From the NCBI RefSeq assembly GCF_001677335.1, contig NZ_LZYB01000009.1, positions 57,519 through 121,518 on the forward strand: a stretch of DNA of 64,000 nt. Direction: 5' to 3'. The DNA comes from Erythrobacter dokdonensis DSW-74 (GTDB lineage: Bacteria; Pseudomonadota; Alphaproteobacteria; Sphingomonadales; Sphingomonadaceae). Below the pieces are notes generated by a model. That model saw nothing but the letters and a program-made list of their open reading frames with translations. It was not told where the DNA came from and made no database searches. Of this stretch, positions 17,120 through 26,377 are shown in pieces; position 1 is the first letter of the stretch, and the number at the start of each line of letters is the position of its first letter. Made by a program: the position numbers and the translations under genes.

Positions 17120-18007
17120 TCACCGAAGGACGAGCGCGCGAGGCCTTTCGGCCAGATCACGGCGCAGGTTGACGGCGAAGCCGGCCGCTTCGGCCAGCGC
17201 GGTGACGGGTTCCGCCTGATTCGTGCCGATTTCCAGAATTGCGACGGCGCCGGAGTTCATCAGGGCCCGCAGTTGGGGGATGAGAGCGCGGTAATCGTCG
17301 AGGCCGTCGGGTCCGGCGAACAATGCGGTGGCCGGCTCGAAGTCACGCACTTGGCGGTCAAGCGCGACGCCGTCTTCGACATAGGGCGGGTTGCACAGGA
17401 TGAGGTCGAAGGTGCCGATCTGAGCGCGCCAGCCGTGCTTGAACCAGTCCCGCTCGACGAACCGTGCCATGCCCCGTTCAGGGCGTAACGGCGGCGGGTC
17501 AGCGTCCGGCGTTCCGATGATTCCAACCGGAATATTCGCATGCGCCTGCGCATTGCGGATCGCCACCAACAGTGCCTCGAATGATGCATCAAGACCAACA
17601 CCATCAGCGGCGTTCCATACAGACATCGCGGCGAGCAACAGCGCACCCGATCCAGTGCCGAGATCGAGGATGCGCTGCGGCGGCGGACGGTCGGCGAAGG
17701 CTTCGCGCGCCGCCTCGATCAGCGCTTCGCTGTCGCTGCGCGGGATCAGGGTGGCGGGGGTGACCTTTAGGGTGAGGCCGTAGAATTCAGCCTCGCCGGT
17801 GATGTAGGCGACCGGCTCGTGGCCCATGCGCCGTTCGACCAGTGCGGCAAAGCTGTCTGGTGCACGCTCGCGCATCGCGCGCAGCAGCATGTCGGAACGG
17901 GAAACGCCCATCGCATGGGCCATCAGCAGTTCGGCATCCAATCGCGCGGTGTCGCTGGTGGCGACAAGTCGCGTGGCAGCGGCGCGAATCGCTTCGCCGA
18001 CGGTCAT
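17120..18007 (-). CDS. prmC: Peptide chain release factor N5-glutamine methyltransferase
   Basis: SAM-dependent enzyme that methylates the Gln of the GGQ motif in release factors RF1 and RF2. The 295-aa protein has the helical N domain (1-75), the PATLIPRSDSE segment (the family usually has PRxDTE), the SAM-binding motif ILDLGTGSGALLLA (113-126) and the catalytic NPPY at 206-209. The ATG at 18007 shares its A with the prfA stop (TGATG); a GTG at 18010 is also in frame. The pairing with prfA, its substrate, is a classic conserved operon. Confidence 0.93.
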   Translation of the reverse strand: MTVGEAIRAAATRLVATSDTARLDAELLMAHAMGVSRSDMLLRAMRERAPDSFAALVERRMGHEPVAYITGEAEFYGLTLKVTPATLIPRSDSEALIEAAREAFADRPPPQRILDLGTGSGALLLAAMSVWNAADGVGLDASFEALLVAIRNAQAHANIPVGIIGTPDADPPPLRPERGMARFVERDWFKHGWRAQIGTFDLILCNPPYVEDGVALDRQVRDFEPATALFAGPDGLDDYRALIPQLRALMNSGAVAILEIGTNQAEPVTALAEAAGFAVNLRRDLAERPRALVLR

Positions 18008-19089
18008 CACTCGGCCAACGCCGCCAGCCGCTTGCCCTCGTCCTCGGCGATCAGCGCGTCGATCAGTTCGGCAAGACCCGGCCCGGCGAGCACTTCTTCA
18101 AGTTTGTGCAGCGTCAGCCCGATGCGGTGATCGGTCACGCGCCCCTGTGGGAAATTATAGGTGCGGATGCGTTCGGACCGGTCGCCAGAGCCGACCATCG
18201 CCTTCCTCGCCTCGGCCTCGGCGCCCTGGCTGGCCTCGCGCTGAGCATCGTAGAGCCGCGTGCGCAGCACCTGCATCGCCTTCTCGCGGTTCTTGTGCTG
18301 GCTGCGCGCGTCCTGGCAGGTGACGACGGTGCCGGTGGGCAGGTGGGTGATCCGCACCGCCGAATCGGTGGTGTTGACGTGCTGGCCGCCTGCTCCGCTC
18401 GCGCGGTACACGTCGATCTTGAGGTCCTTGTCCTCGATTTGAACGTCAACCTCGTCGGGTTCCGGCAGCACCGCCACGGTTGCCGCCGAGGTGTGGATAC
18501 GCCCGCCGCTTTCGGTCACCGGCACGCGCTGGACGCGGTGGACGCCGCTTTCGAACTTCAGCTTGGCGAACACGCCGGTGCCGGTGACGTTGGCGATCAC
18601 TTCCTTGTAGCCGCCGATGTCCGAGGCGTTGATGCTGACCGGCTCGACGCGCCAGCCCTGCTCGGCGGCGTATTTTTCATACATCCGATAGAGATCAGCG
18701 GCGAACAGCGCGGCCTCGTCGCCCCCGGTGCCAGCGCGGATTTCGAGCATGGCGGGCTTGGAGTCGGCGGAATCGCGCGGCAGCAGCGCGATGGCGAGAC
18801 GGCGTTCGAGATCGGGGAGGGTGGCCTTGATTTCGCTCAGCTCCTCCTCGGCCATCGCCTTCATTTCCGGATCGGCGAGCATGTCTTGCAACCCCGCCAT
18901 TTCCTCGCGCGCGGCCTTCACTTCGGCGGCGACCTTCGCCACCGGTTCGAGCTCGGCATAATCCCGCGAGGCGCGCACAAAGGCCTCGCCCTCGAGCGTG
19001 CCCGAGGCCATGCGCGCTTCCAGCTCCGCAAAGCGTTGCGCGATCTGGTCAAGGCGTTCGGGGGGGATTTGCATTTTCTTGGAGTTCAC
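18007..19089 (-). CDS. prfA: Peptide chain release factor 1
   Basis: Ends translation at UAA and UAG codons. The 360-aa protein has the peptidyl-tRNA hydrolysis motif GGQ at 234-236 within GAGGQHVN, and the stop-codon recognition tripeptide P-V-T at 190-192 that distinguishes RF1 from RF2 (SPF). The N-terminal coiled-coil domain covers about 10-105. Downstream, prmC, which modifies this protein, overlaps by one base. The 95 bases upstream carry an inverted repeat. Confidence 0.97.
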   Translation of the reverse strand: MNSKKMQIPPERLDQIAQRFAELEARMASGTLEGEAFVRASRDYAELEPVAKVAAEVKAAREEMAGLQDMLADPEMKAMAEEELSEIKATLPDLERRLAIALLPRDSADSKPAMLEIRAGTGGDEAALFAADLYRMYEKYAAEQGWRVEPVSINASDIGGYKEVIANVTGTGVFAKLKFESGVHRVQRVPVTESGGRIHTSAATVAVLPEPDEVDVQIEDKDLKIDVYRASGAGGQHVNTTDSAVRITHLPTGTVVTCQDARSQHKNREKAMQVLRTRLYDAQREASQGAEAEARKAMVGSGDRSERIRTYNFPQGRVTDHRIGLTLHKLEEVLAGPGLAELIDALIAEDEGKRLAALAE

Positions 19090-19096
19090 TCGTCTT

Positions 19097-19172
19097 CCCG
19101 GGCTTGACCCAGGATCCCGCTATTTAATGCCCCGCCACGAGAAGAAAAGCGGGGCCCCGGGTCAAGCCCGGG
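19097..19172. repeat. Inverted repeat between hisS and prfA, REP-like
   Basis: CCCGGGCTTGACCC at 19097-19110 and its exact complement GGGTCAAGCCCGGG at 19159-19172 face each other across 48 bases. The GGGTCAAGCCCGGG core is, from memory, a common dispersed repeat of sphingomonad genomes. It may fold in the RNA and separate hisS from prfA expression. Only one copy is present in this window. Confidence 0.6.
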
Positions 19173-19184
19173 GAGACGTTTGTG

Positions 19185-20432
19185 TTAGGTGTTCGCCAAA
19201 ACGAAGCTTTCGACTTTCGTATGGCGTTCACCGCCGTCTCCCATGACCCGAACGGGTGTGCCATCGGCCACGGCAAAGGACACGAGCGCGTGGCTGGCGA
19301 GCTTCTTCGCCTTATCGAAACGCTTTCGAGGCGAGCCGCTTGCAATCAGTTCAGTGGCGAAACCCGATGCACGCAGCCTTCCGACAAGCGCAATGGCATC
19401 GGCAAGCCGGTCGTCGTTCTCGACCACCACCACGGCGTCGGCCTTCGCCTCCTCCCGCGCCCCCACCAGCATCGCCAGCCGCTCGATCCCCGCGGCCCAG
19501 CCCACCGCAGGCGTCGGCGCGCCGCCGAGGCTTTCCATGAGCCCGTCATAGCGTCCGCCGCCCAGCACCGTGCTCTGGCTTCCCAAAGCCGCCGCCGAGG
19601 CACTCCCGTCGTCCGGGATGAATTCGAAGGCTGTGTGGCGGTAGTAGTCGAGGCCGCGAACGAGGCTTTCCGCCCGCACCCACTTCACCCCCGCCGCATC
19701 CAGCCCGCTGGTCACGGCGGCGAAGAAAGCCGAAGCCTCCTCCGAAAGAAACGCATCGATCTTCGGTGCATCCGCCAGAAACGGCTTGTCCCGCGCATCC
19801 TTCGAATCCAGAATCCGCAGCGGGTTCTTCTCCAGCCGCTCCTGCGATTCCTCGGACAACTCGCCCTTCACTGCGCGGAAGTATTCGACCAAAGCCGCCC
19901 GCCACGCCTCGCGGCTCGCGCCGTCGCCCAAAGTGTTGAGGTGCAGGGTGACATCGTGGATGCCAAGCTCGCGCAAGAGCTGGTCTGCCATCGCCAGCAG
20001 CTCGACATCCGCCTGCGGCTCGGCAGCGCCAATCACTTCGGCGTCGATCTGGTGGAACTGGCGATAGCGGCCCTTTTGCGGGCGCTCGTAACGGAACAGC
20101 GGGCCGTGGGTCGCGACCTTCAAGGGCGCATATTGCTGCCAGCCGTTGGTCAGGAACGCGCGCGCGATCCCGGCGGTGAACTCCGGGCGCAGGGTCAGCG
20201 ATTCCCCGCCGCGGTCCTCGAAGGAATACATTTCCTTCGACACCACATCGGTCGTCTCGCCGAGGCTGCGCGCGAACACCTCGGTCTTTTCGAACACCGG
20301 CATTTCCACCCGGCGGAAACGGTACAGCCGCCGCACACGCTCGAAGGTTTCGACCACGAAGGCGAAAGCCTCGGCCTCTGCGCCGAAAATATCCTGGGTG
20401 CCGCGGATGGCCTGGGGGGTCTTCTTGCTCAT
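19185..20432 (-). CDS. hisS: Histidyl-tRNA synthetase
   Basis: Class II aminoacyl-tRNA synthetase, 415 aa, that charges tRNA-His. Motif 2 is visible in [21 protein letters not shown], preceded by the [13 protein letters not shown] segment. The histidine-binding motif 3 region is [14 protein letters not shown] with [12 protein letters not shown]. The C-terminal anticodon-binding domain covers about the last 90 residues. I begin at 20432 ([14 protein letters not shown]), the usual N-terminus; an upstream Met at 20480 is not supported. Divergent from ppa. Confidence 0.96.
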   Translation of the reverse strand: MSKKTPQAIRGTQDIFGAEAEAFAFVVETFERVRRLYRFRRVEMPVFEKTEVFARSLGETTDVVSKEMYSFEDRGGESLTLRPEFTAGIARAFLTNGWQQYAPLKVATHGPLFRYERPQKGRYRQFHQIDAEVIGAAEPQADVELLAMADQLLRELGIHDVTLHLNTLGDGASREAWRAALVEYFRAVKGELSEESQERLEKNPLRILDSKDARDKPFLADAPKIDAFLSEEASAFFAAVTSGLDAAGVKWVRAESLVRGLDYYRHTAFEFIPDDGSASAAALGSQSTVLGGGRYDGLMESLGGAPTPAVGWAAGIERLAMLVGAREEAKADAVVVVENDDRLADAIALVGRLRASGFATELIASGSPRKRFDKAKKLASHALVSFAVADGTPVRVMGDGGERHTKVESFVLANT

Positions 20433-20536
20433 GGGCGCGCGGATTAGGCCGAAGGAGCCCCTTTCGCAATCCTGCGGCACCGATTAAGGGCCAGCGCGTT
20501 ACCTCTCCGATCACAGGCCACAAGAAGAGAACATCC

Positions 20537-21067
20537 ATGCGCATCGACAAGATCCCGACCGGCAAGAATCCGCCGCATGATCTCAACGTCATTATCGAAG
20601 TCCCGACCGGCGGCGAGCCGGTGAAGTATGAATTCGACAAGGAAAGCGGCGCGCTGTTCGTCGACCGCATCCTCCACACGCCGATGCGTTACCCGGCCAA
20701 TTACGGCTTCGTGCCGCACACGCTGTCGCCCGATGGCGACCCGCTGGATGCCCTGGTGATCTCGCGCTCGCCCTTCATCCCGGGCTGCGTGGTGCGCGCC
20801 CGCCCGATCGGTGTGCTCAACCTGGAAGACGAGCATGGCGGCGACGAAAAGCTGGTCTGCGTGCCTGTCGACACGACCTTCCCCTACTATTCCGATGTCG
20901 GCGAAACCAAGGACCTGCCGAGCATCATTTTCCAGCAGATCGAACACTTCTTCACCCACTACAAGGATCTTGAGAGCGAGAAGTGGGTGCGGATCGGGAG
21001 TTGGGGTGACGCGGCCGAAGCGCGGAAGATCGTGACCGAGGCAATCGAGCGGTATCAGGCCGGATAA
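20537..21067 (+). CDS. ppa: Inorganic pyrophosphatase
   Basis: Cytoplasmic type I pyrophosphatase that hydrolyses PPi and so drives biosynthetic reactions. The 176-aa length is standard. The signature DGDPLD carries the metal-binding Asp residues, and YEFDKESGALFVDRILHTPMRYPANYG holds the substrate-binding Lys/Arg/Tyr set. AAGAAGAGAA upstream may serve as ribosome site. A strong terminator follows the stop. Confidence 0.97.
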   Translation: MRIDKIPTGKNPPHDLNVIIEVPTGGEPVKYEFDKESGALFVDRILHTPMRYPANYGFVPHTLSPDGDPLDALVISRSPFIPGCVVRARPIGVLNLEDEHGGDEKLVCVPVDTTFPYYSDVGETKDLPSIIFQQIEHFFTHYKDLESEKWVRIGSWGDAAEARKIVTEAIERYQAG

Positions 21068-21088
21068 AACGCGGACTGCACGCAGGGG

Positions 21089-21120
21089 AAGGGCGCCGGC
21101 CTGTGCGGGCCGCGCCCTTT
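21089..21120. terminator. Bidirectional terminator after ppa
   Basis: AAGGGCGC at 21089-21096 pairs with GCGCCCTTT at 21112-21120 around a GC-rich loop that can pair further. It ends in TTT, with AA on the other side, between the convergent ppa and small membrane protein genes. Confidence 0.65.
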
Positions 21121-21121
21121 C

Positions 21122-21499
21122 TCAGAAGGCGGCGAGCGCAGCCTTGAAAATCAGCGCGAGGCCGAAAGGCAGACCCACCGCCAGTAGCCACAAGGCAGCA
21201 ATGTCGCGGCGGAACTCGCCGAGGAAAGCTTCGTCCGCCGCCTGAACATCGTTCAGCACAGCCCAACGTCGCTCGTACCAGCGCAGTGCGGGAATAATGC
21301 CGGCGACCAGCACGACCAGAGCCAGAAATGGCAGTGCGATGGATGACCCTTCGGACAAGGCCTTGGCCGTGACGAAGATCTGCAGGCCCGTGTAGACCAG
21401 CAGGCTGTAGGCGACATGATCGCTCATGGCCCGGCGCCAGTCACGCTTGCGCACGCCTGCCGCTACGCTGGCTTCCTGCTGTCGGCTTGCTTTCCCCAT
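21122..21499 (-). CDS. Small two- to three-span membrane protein
   Basis: A 125-aa protein of unknown function. It has a basic N-terminus, then hydrophobic segments at about 30-47, 50-68 and 103-121, separated by a charged stretch (WYERRWAVLND). I chose the start at 21499 because GGGGAG lies eight bases upstream; the frame stays open another 100 codons but that extension has poor composition. The gene is divergent from lptB and convergent with ppa. Confidence 0.65.
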   Translation of the reverse strand: MGKASRQQEASVAAGVRKRDWRRAMSDHVAYSLLVYTGLQIFVTAKALSEGSSIALPFLALVVLVAGIIPALRWYERRWAVLNDVQAADEAFLGEFRRDIAALWLLAVGLPFGLALIFKAALAAF

Positions 21500-21556
21500 T
21501 GCGCCGCTCCCCAACGGTACGTGTCTGGGGCCGAGTATCGCAAAGCGCGCCCCAAG

Positions 21557-21603
21557 TTGCAATATTGCAAGGGAGCCCCGCTTCGTGTTGCGCAGTACGC
21601 AAC
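21557..21603. promoter_or_regulatory. Two palindromes in the divergent promoter region before lptB
   Basis: TTGCAATATTGCAA (21557-21570) is a perfect 14-bp palindrome. GTTGCG-CAGTA-CGCAAC (21587-21603) is a perfect 6+6 inverted repeat 17 bases further on. Both lie in the 250-base gap between the membrane protein gene and lptB. They look like operators, but I do not know the regulator. Confidence 0.45.
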
Positions 21604-21749
21604 GATGGCCCTGCAAATAGCGGGAATCGCCCAAGGTTTGTCTGGGCTGGTCCCCCGTGTTGCCGCAAGGGCCAAGACTAAGCAAAAATCCTGCCAAACG
21701 GCCCGCAGGTCTTTTCTGGCGCTTCAGGGCTGCTAAAGACCCCGCTGTA

Positions 21750-22532
21750 ATGAACGAGTCCACACCCATCGCGCCAGTCGCAGACACTGCCGCTGACACT
21801 CAGCCACTCGGCAGCGGGCTGGAGGTCATCTCGATCGCCAAGAGCTATGACAAGCGCGCGGTGCTGACAGATATCTCGCTGCATGTGGCCAAGGGCGAGG
21901 TGCTGGGTCTGCTCGGTCCCAACGGGGCGGGCAAGACCACCTGCTTCTATTCGATCATGGGGCTGGTGAAGCCGGATTCGGGCCGTATCCTGATGGACGG
22001 CGAGGATGTGACGAAGCTGCCGATGTATCGCCGCGCGATCCTCGGCCTTGGCTACCTCCCCCAGGAAACCAGCATCTTCCGCGGGATGACGGTCGAACAG
22101 AACATCAATTGCGTCCTCGAGCTGGTCGAGCCCGATGCTACCACGCGTGCAGCCGAGCTGGAGCGCCTGCTTGATGAATTCGGCCTCACCCGCCTGCGCG
22201 AGTCGCCTGCCATGGCGCTGTCGGGCGGAGAGCGGCGCCGCTGCGAGATTGCCCGCGCGCTGGCGGCCAAGCCTTCGATCATGTTGCTGGACGAGCCCTT
22301 CGCCGGGATCGACCCGCTCTCGATCAGCGACATCCGCGATCTGGTGAAGGATCTGAAACAGCGTGGCATCGGGGTTCTGATCACCGATCACAATGTGCGC
22401 GAAACGCTCGATATCGTTGATCGCGCCTGCATCATCTACGGCGGGCAGGTGCTGTTCGCAGGTTCCCCGCAGGAACTGGTTGCGGACGAGAACGTGCGGC
22501 GGCTCTATCTTGGCGAGAGCTTCACGCTCTAG
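21750..22532 (+). CDS. lptB: LPS export ABC transporter ATP-binding protein
   Basis: ATPase of the LptBFGC complex that extracts lipopolysaccharide from the inner membrane (in sphingomonads the cargo may be other outer-membrane lipids). The 260-aa protein has Walker A GPNGAGKT (56-63), the signature LSGGE (157-161), Walker B LLDEP (179-183) and the LptB-typical GLGYLPQETSIFRGMTVEQN. The start at MNESTP is favoured over an upstream frame extension to 21657. The next gene, rpoN, follows after 11 bases, the conserved lptB-rpoN order of Proteobacteria. Confidence 0.94.
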   Translation: MNESTPIAPVADTAADTQPLGSGLEVISIAKSYDKRAVLTDISLHVAKGEVLGLLGPNGAGKTTCFYSIMGLVKPDSGRILMDGEDVTKLPMYRRAILGLGYLPQETSIFRGMTVEQNINCVLELVEPDATTRAAELERLLDEFGLTRLRESPAMALSGGERRRCEIARALAAKPSIMLLDEPFAGIDPLSISDIRDLVKDLKQRGIGVLITDHNVRETLDIVDRACIIYGGQVLFAGSPQELVADENVRRLYLGESFTL

Positions 22533-22543
22533 GGCGGTCAGGC

Positions 22544-24037
22544 ATGGCATTAGGCCCCCGCCTCGACTTACGGCAGACGCAATCGCTGGTGATGACGCCG
22601 CAATTGCAGCAGGCGATCAAGCTGCTGGCGGCCTCCAATCTCGAGATCGAGACCTTTATCGCCGAGGCGCTCGAAGCCAATCCGCTGCTCGACACTGGCA
22701 CGCCCGATGCAGGCGAGCCGGAACAGGGTGAACCGGCCCCGGCCCCGGGCGAGGATGCACCCGCCGACGAACTGATGCTGCTGGGTGGAGGCGAGGGCGA
22801 TTCTCCGCTGGACCTGGCTGCGGTAGACCTCGACTGGGACACGGGCGACGGCGAGGCCCCGTCAGCGCGCGATGCCGAATGGGGCGCGGCAGGCAGCGCG
22901 GGCGGCGACTTCGACGAGCTGCCCGACTGGGAGCAGCTGCGCGCCGCCGAGATGACGCTTACAGAGCATCTCGAAGGCCAGATCGGCGCGCTGACCAGCG
23001 ACCCGCGCCTTGTCTTCATCGCCCGCCACATCATCGGGCTGCTGGATGATGCAGGCTATCTCCTCACACCGCTGGCAGAAGTGGCGGAGGATCTGGGTGT
23101 CGCACCGGATGAGGCCGAGGCGGCGCTCGCGCTGGTGCAATCGCTAGACCCCTCAGGCGTCGGCGCGCGCAATCTGGCCGAATGCATCGCCATCCAGGCG
23201 CGCGAGGCGGACCGTTACGATCCGTGCATGAAGGCGCTGATCGACAACCTCGAACTGGTGGCGCGCGGCGAGGTAGAGCGATTGAAACGGCTATGCCGGG
23301 TAGACGACGAGGACTTCGCCGACATGCTGCGCGAATTGCGCAGCTACAATCCCAAGCCGGGGCTCGCCTTTGCGTCCTCGGCCACCACAGCTGTCACCCC
23401 GGATATTCTCGTCATCGCCAACGGGCGCGGCGGATGGGACATCGCCTTGAACGAGGAAACGCTGCCTCGCCTGATCGTGAACCGCGGCTACTTCATGGAA
23501 CTGGACGCCGGAGCCTCGGACAAGGCGTCGCGGGGCTGGCTCAAGGAAAAGCTTGCCGATGCCCACTGGTTGATCCGCGCGCTCGACCAGCGCCAGAAGA
23601 CAATTCTCAAGACCGCTGCCGAGATCGTGAAGCAGCAGGAAGGCTTCTTCCGCCGCGGCGTTTCCGAACTGCGCCCGCTGACCTTGCGCGAAGTGGCCGA
23701 GCAGATCGAGATGCACGAAAGCACCGTCAGCCGCGTCACCAGCAACAAGTACCTTTGGTGCGAGCGCGGGACTTTCGAACTGAAGTACTTCTTCACCAGC
23801 GGGGTGGCTTCGGCTGACGGGGAAGGCGCATCCTCGGAAGCGATCAAGGCCCGGATCAAGGCGCTGATCGATGCCGAGACGGTGAAGACGATCCTATCCG
23901 ACCAGCAGCTGGCCGATATGCTGAAAGCCGAAGGCTACGACCTCGCGCGGCGCACGGTGGCCAAGTACCGCGAGGCGATCGGCCTCGGCTCCAGCGCCGA
24001 ACGGAGGCGCGCGAAGAAGCTGGCGACTTTGCGTTAG
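22544..24037 (+). CDS. rpoN: RNA polymerase sigma-54 factor
   Basis: Directs RNA polymerase to -24/-12 promoters that need AAA+ activators. The 497-aa protein has region I (RQTQSLVMTPQLQQAIKLL, residues 10-28), an acidic region II (about 50-120), the core-binding domain (about 125-310) and the DNA-binding domain. That domain holds the helix-turn-helix LTLREVAEQIEMHESTVSR and the RpoN box ARRTVAKYRE at 468-477. It follows lptB directly. No clear -24/-12 promoter was found by eye in the window. Confidence 0.97.
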   Translation: MALGPRLDLRQTQSLVMTPQLQQAIKLLAASNLEIETFIAEALEANPLLDTGTPDAGEPEQGEPAPAPGEDAPADELMLLGGGEGDSPLDLAAVDLDWDTGDGEAPSARDAEWGAAGSAGGDFDELPDWEQLRAAEMTLTEHLEGQIGALTSDPRLVFIARHIIGLLDDAGYLLTPLAEVAEDLGVAPDEAEAALALVQSLDPSGVGARNLAECIAIQAREADRYDPCMKALIDNLELVARGEVERLKRLCRVDDEDFADMLRELRSYNPKPGLAFASSATTAVTPDILVIANGRGGWDIALNEETLPRLIVNRGYFMELDAGASDKASRGWLKEKLADAHWLIRALDQRQKTILKTAAEIVKQQEGFFRRGVSELRPLTLREVAEQIEMHESTVSRVTSNKYLWCERGTFELKYFFTSGVASADGEGASSEAIKARIKALIDAETVKTILSDQQLADMLKAEGYDLARRTVAKYREAIGLGSSAERRRAKKLATLR

Positions 24038-24107
24038 GAGTTTCCCCGGACTGACGGGGAGGCCGTAAAGGCATATCTCCCGGGGGATTTTCCACCCGCC
24101 TCAGTGT

Positions 24108-24157
24108 GACTCGAAAGACTCACTTCAAAAAGTTAACGGCCTAAACTTCTTATTAAC
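24108..24157 (+). promoter_or_regulatory. ctrA upstream region: two GANTC sites and a CtrA-like box
   Basis: Two GACTC sequences (24108-24112 and 24117-24121) are GANTC sites for the CcrM cell-cycle methylase. They are followed by TAAA-N7-TTAAC at 24142-24157, one mismatch from the CtrA box TTAA-N7-TTAAC. Two more TTAAC half-sites lie at about 24132 and 24183. In Caulobacter the ctrA promoter is controlled by both CcrM methylation and CtrA itself, so the same logic is plausible here. Confidence 0.55.
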
Positions 24158-24239
24158 CTTTTTTGGTGAGAAGTGCCGTGGTTAACAGTCGGCAACCTCT
24201 CCTAAGCGGGGGTTACCAGGGGCAAGTTAGGGGACTGCA

Positions 24240-24935
24240 ATGCGCGTTCTGCTGATCGAAGACGAACCGACCACCGCCAAGGCGATCGAGCTGATGCTCA
24301 CGACCGAAGGCTTCAATGTCTATTCGACCGACCTCGGCGAAGAGGGTTTGGATCTTGGCAAGCTGTATGATTACGACATCATCCTGCTCGACCTGAACCT
24401 GCCCGACATGCATGGCTATGACGTGCTCAAGAAGCTGCGCGTCGCCAAGGTGCAGACGCCGGTGCTGATCCTGTCCGGCATTGCCGAGATGGATTCCAAG
24501 GTGCGCAGCTTCGGCTTCGGCGCCGACGATTATGTGACCAAGCCGTTCCACCGCGAGGAACTGGTCGCCCGCATCCACGCCGTGGTGCGCCGTTCGAAGG
24601 GCCACTCCCAGTCGGTCATCCGCACCGGCAAGCTGGCGGTGAACCTCGACGCCAAGACGGTGGAAGTCGACGGGGCCCGCGTGCACCTGACCGGCAAGGA
24701 ATATGCGATGCTGGAACTGCTCAGCTTGCGCAAGGGCACCACGCTGACCAAGGAAATGTTCCTCAACCATCTCTATGGCGGGATGGACGAGCCGGAACTC
24801 AAGATCATCGACGTGTTCATCTGCAAGCTGCGCAAGAAGCTTTCGCTGGCTTGCGGCGGCGAGAACTACATCGAGACCGTGTGGGGCCGCGGCTACGTGC
24901 TGCGTGACCCGAACGAAGAAGCTGAGGCTGCGTAA
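24240..24935 (+). CDS. ctrA: Cell cycle response regulator CtrA
   Basis: An OmpR-type DNA-binding response regulator of 231 aa, very close to CtrA of other Alphaproteobacteria. The receiver domain (1-115) has the acidic pocket EDE (8-10 region), phospho-acceptor Asp51 in [17 protein letters not shown] and the TKPFHREEL motif. The C-terminal winged helix covers about 125-225 with the CtrA-typical [23 protein letters not shown]. In this class CtrA controls division and flagella, and in Rhodobacter it is required for GTA capability, relevant to the cluster at 49 kb. Preceded by a 200-base regulatory region. Confidence 0.96.
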   Translation: MRVLLIEDEPTTAKAIELMLTTEGFNVYSTDLGEEGLDLGKLYDYDIILLDLNLPDMHGYDVLKKLRVAKVQTPVLILSGIAEMDSKVRSFGFGADDYVTKPFHREELVARIHAVVRRSKGHSQSVIRTGKLAVNLDAKTVEVDGARVHLTGKEYAMLELLSLRKGTTLTKEMFLNHLYGGMDEPELKIIDVFICKLRKKLSLACGGENYIETVWGRGYVLRDPNEEAEAA

Positions 24936-24942
24936 TTCGTTG

Positions 24943-24964
24943 CGAGGGCGCCTGCGCGCCCTCG
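24943..24964 (+). terminator. Hairpin after ctrA
   Basis: A 9-bp perfect stem, CGAGGGCGC (24943-24951) with GCGCCCTCG (24956-24964), starts seven bases after the ctrA stop. The following sequence TCTTCG is not a good U-run, so termination is only probable. Confidence 0.45.
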
Positions 24965-25062
24965 TCTTCGCTGCGTTTCGATCCTTTCAGGATCGAGCAG
25001 CTGCGGGTGGCCGAACGGCCTTGCGGCTCTTTCAGGCCGGTACAGTCCTCAATACATCCCGG

Positions 25063-26280
25063 CTAGATCCGGGCGGCCGTCGTCAGGCCGCCGAAATCCA
25101 CGCCCGAAGGCTCCTGGAATAGCCGCAGGTGAAATTCGGGCAGGATCGCCAGCAGGTGATCGAAGATATCGGCCTGGATTGCCTCATATTCCAGCCAGGC
25201 GGTGGTGTCGGTAAAGCAATAGAGCTCCAGCGGCAGCCCCTGCGCGCCCGGCGGCAATTGCCTCACCAGCAAAGTGAAACCATCGCTGATACGCGGATGC
25301 TGCTGGAGATAGGCCAGCACATAGGCGCGCAAAGTACCGATATTGGTCAGCCGCCGCGCATTCACCGGGTTTTCTTCGCCCGCAAGCTCGCGCGCGTTCC
25401 ACGCGGCAATCTCGGCCTGCTTTTCCGCCAGATAGGGGCGCAGCAGCCGAAAGCGCTGGAGTGCCGTGACCTCGTCTTCCGACAGGAAGCGGATGGAATT
25501 CTGGTCGAGCGGCAGAGCGCGCTTGATCCGCCGCCCGCCGCTTTCGCTCATGCCGCGCCAGTTGCGGAAGGAATCAGACACCAGCCGGTGGGTCGGGATG
25601 GTGGTGATTGTCTTGTCGAAGTTCTGGACCTTCACCGTATGCAGCGAGATGTCGATCACATCGCCATCGGCGTTCATTCCCGGCATCTCGATCCAGTCGC
25701 CCACCCGCAGCATGTCGTTGGTGGACAGCTGCACGCTGGCGACAAGGCTGAGGATGGTGTCCTTGAACACCAGTAGCAACACTGCGGTGATTGCGCCGAG
25801 ACCGGACAGCAGCAGCAGCGGGGACTGGTCGATCAGGATCGAGATGACAATCAGCGCAGCACCGCACAGCACAAGGATCTTGAGCACCTGCAGGTAACCC
25901 TTGATCGGCCGGTTCTTCGATTGCGGCAGGCGTTCGTAAAGCTCGTTGAGATAGGCCAGTCCCCTGACCATCGACAGTGCGACCGACAGCACGATCAGCG
26001 TCTCGGCGAGATTGCTGACAACCTCGCGCACCGCAGGCGCGAGATAGGGCACGAGTTCGATACCGTTCGACACGATCAGCAGCGGAACAACCGTCGCGAG
26101 CCAGCCGACGGCCTTGTCGATTGTCTTCGTCTGGCGGTCGAGCCAGGGAGAGGCGGCGCGCAGAATTACGTGTTTGAGAAAGTAGTTGGCAGTGAGCGCG
26201 GCAACCGTAAGTACGGCGAGCCCGATCAGCGATTGCAGCCATGCAGGCTGGCCTTCGAGAAAAAGTGCGACCTGATCCAT
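25063..26280 (-). CDS. MscS-family mechanosensitive channel, YbdG-like
   Basis: A 405-aa inner-membrane protein with five or so spans (about 15-35, 58-80, 88-110, 133-150 and 155-180). The MscS beta domain follows, with VGDWIEMPGMNADGDVIDISLHTVKVQNFDKTITTIPTHRLVS as the recognisable stretch (key parts GDWIEMP and FDKTITTIPTH). The long cytoplasmic tail fits the YbdG/miniconductance group. It would release solutes on osmotic downshock. The gene is divergent from trmB. Confidence 0.88.
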   Translation of the reverse strand: MDQVALFLEGQPAWLQSLIGLAVLTVAALTANYFLKHVILRAASPWLDRQTKTIDKAVGWLATVVPLLIVSNGIELVPYLAPAVREVVSNLAETLIVLSVALSMVRGLAYLNELYERLPQSKNRPIKGYLQVLKILVLCGAALIVISILIDQSPLLLLSGLGAITAVLLLVFKDTILSLVASVQLSTNDMLRVGDWIEMPGMNADGDVIDISLHTVKVQNFDKTITTIPTHRLVSDSFRNWRGMSESGGRRIKRALPLDQNSIRFLSEDEVTALQRFRLLRPYLAEKQAEIAAWNARELAGEENPVNARRLTNIGTLRAYVLAYLQQHPRISDGFTLLVRQLPPGAQGLPLELYCFTDTTAWLEYEAIQADIFDHLLAILPEFHLRLFQEPSGVDFGGLTTAARI

Positions 26281-26377
26281 GCCAGAGGCGATAGCGGCAA
26301 TTGCAGGACGACTTCAAGGCAAGCAGGGCAAAGGCGGGCTGGACAAGCAGGCCCTGCCCGGCCTAGCGGCTGCGGCC

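Noticed and set aside
26279..26377. Upstream extension of trmB
   Set aside because: It would overlap the start codon of the divergent channel gene, and the conserved N-terminus of the family begins at 26378.
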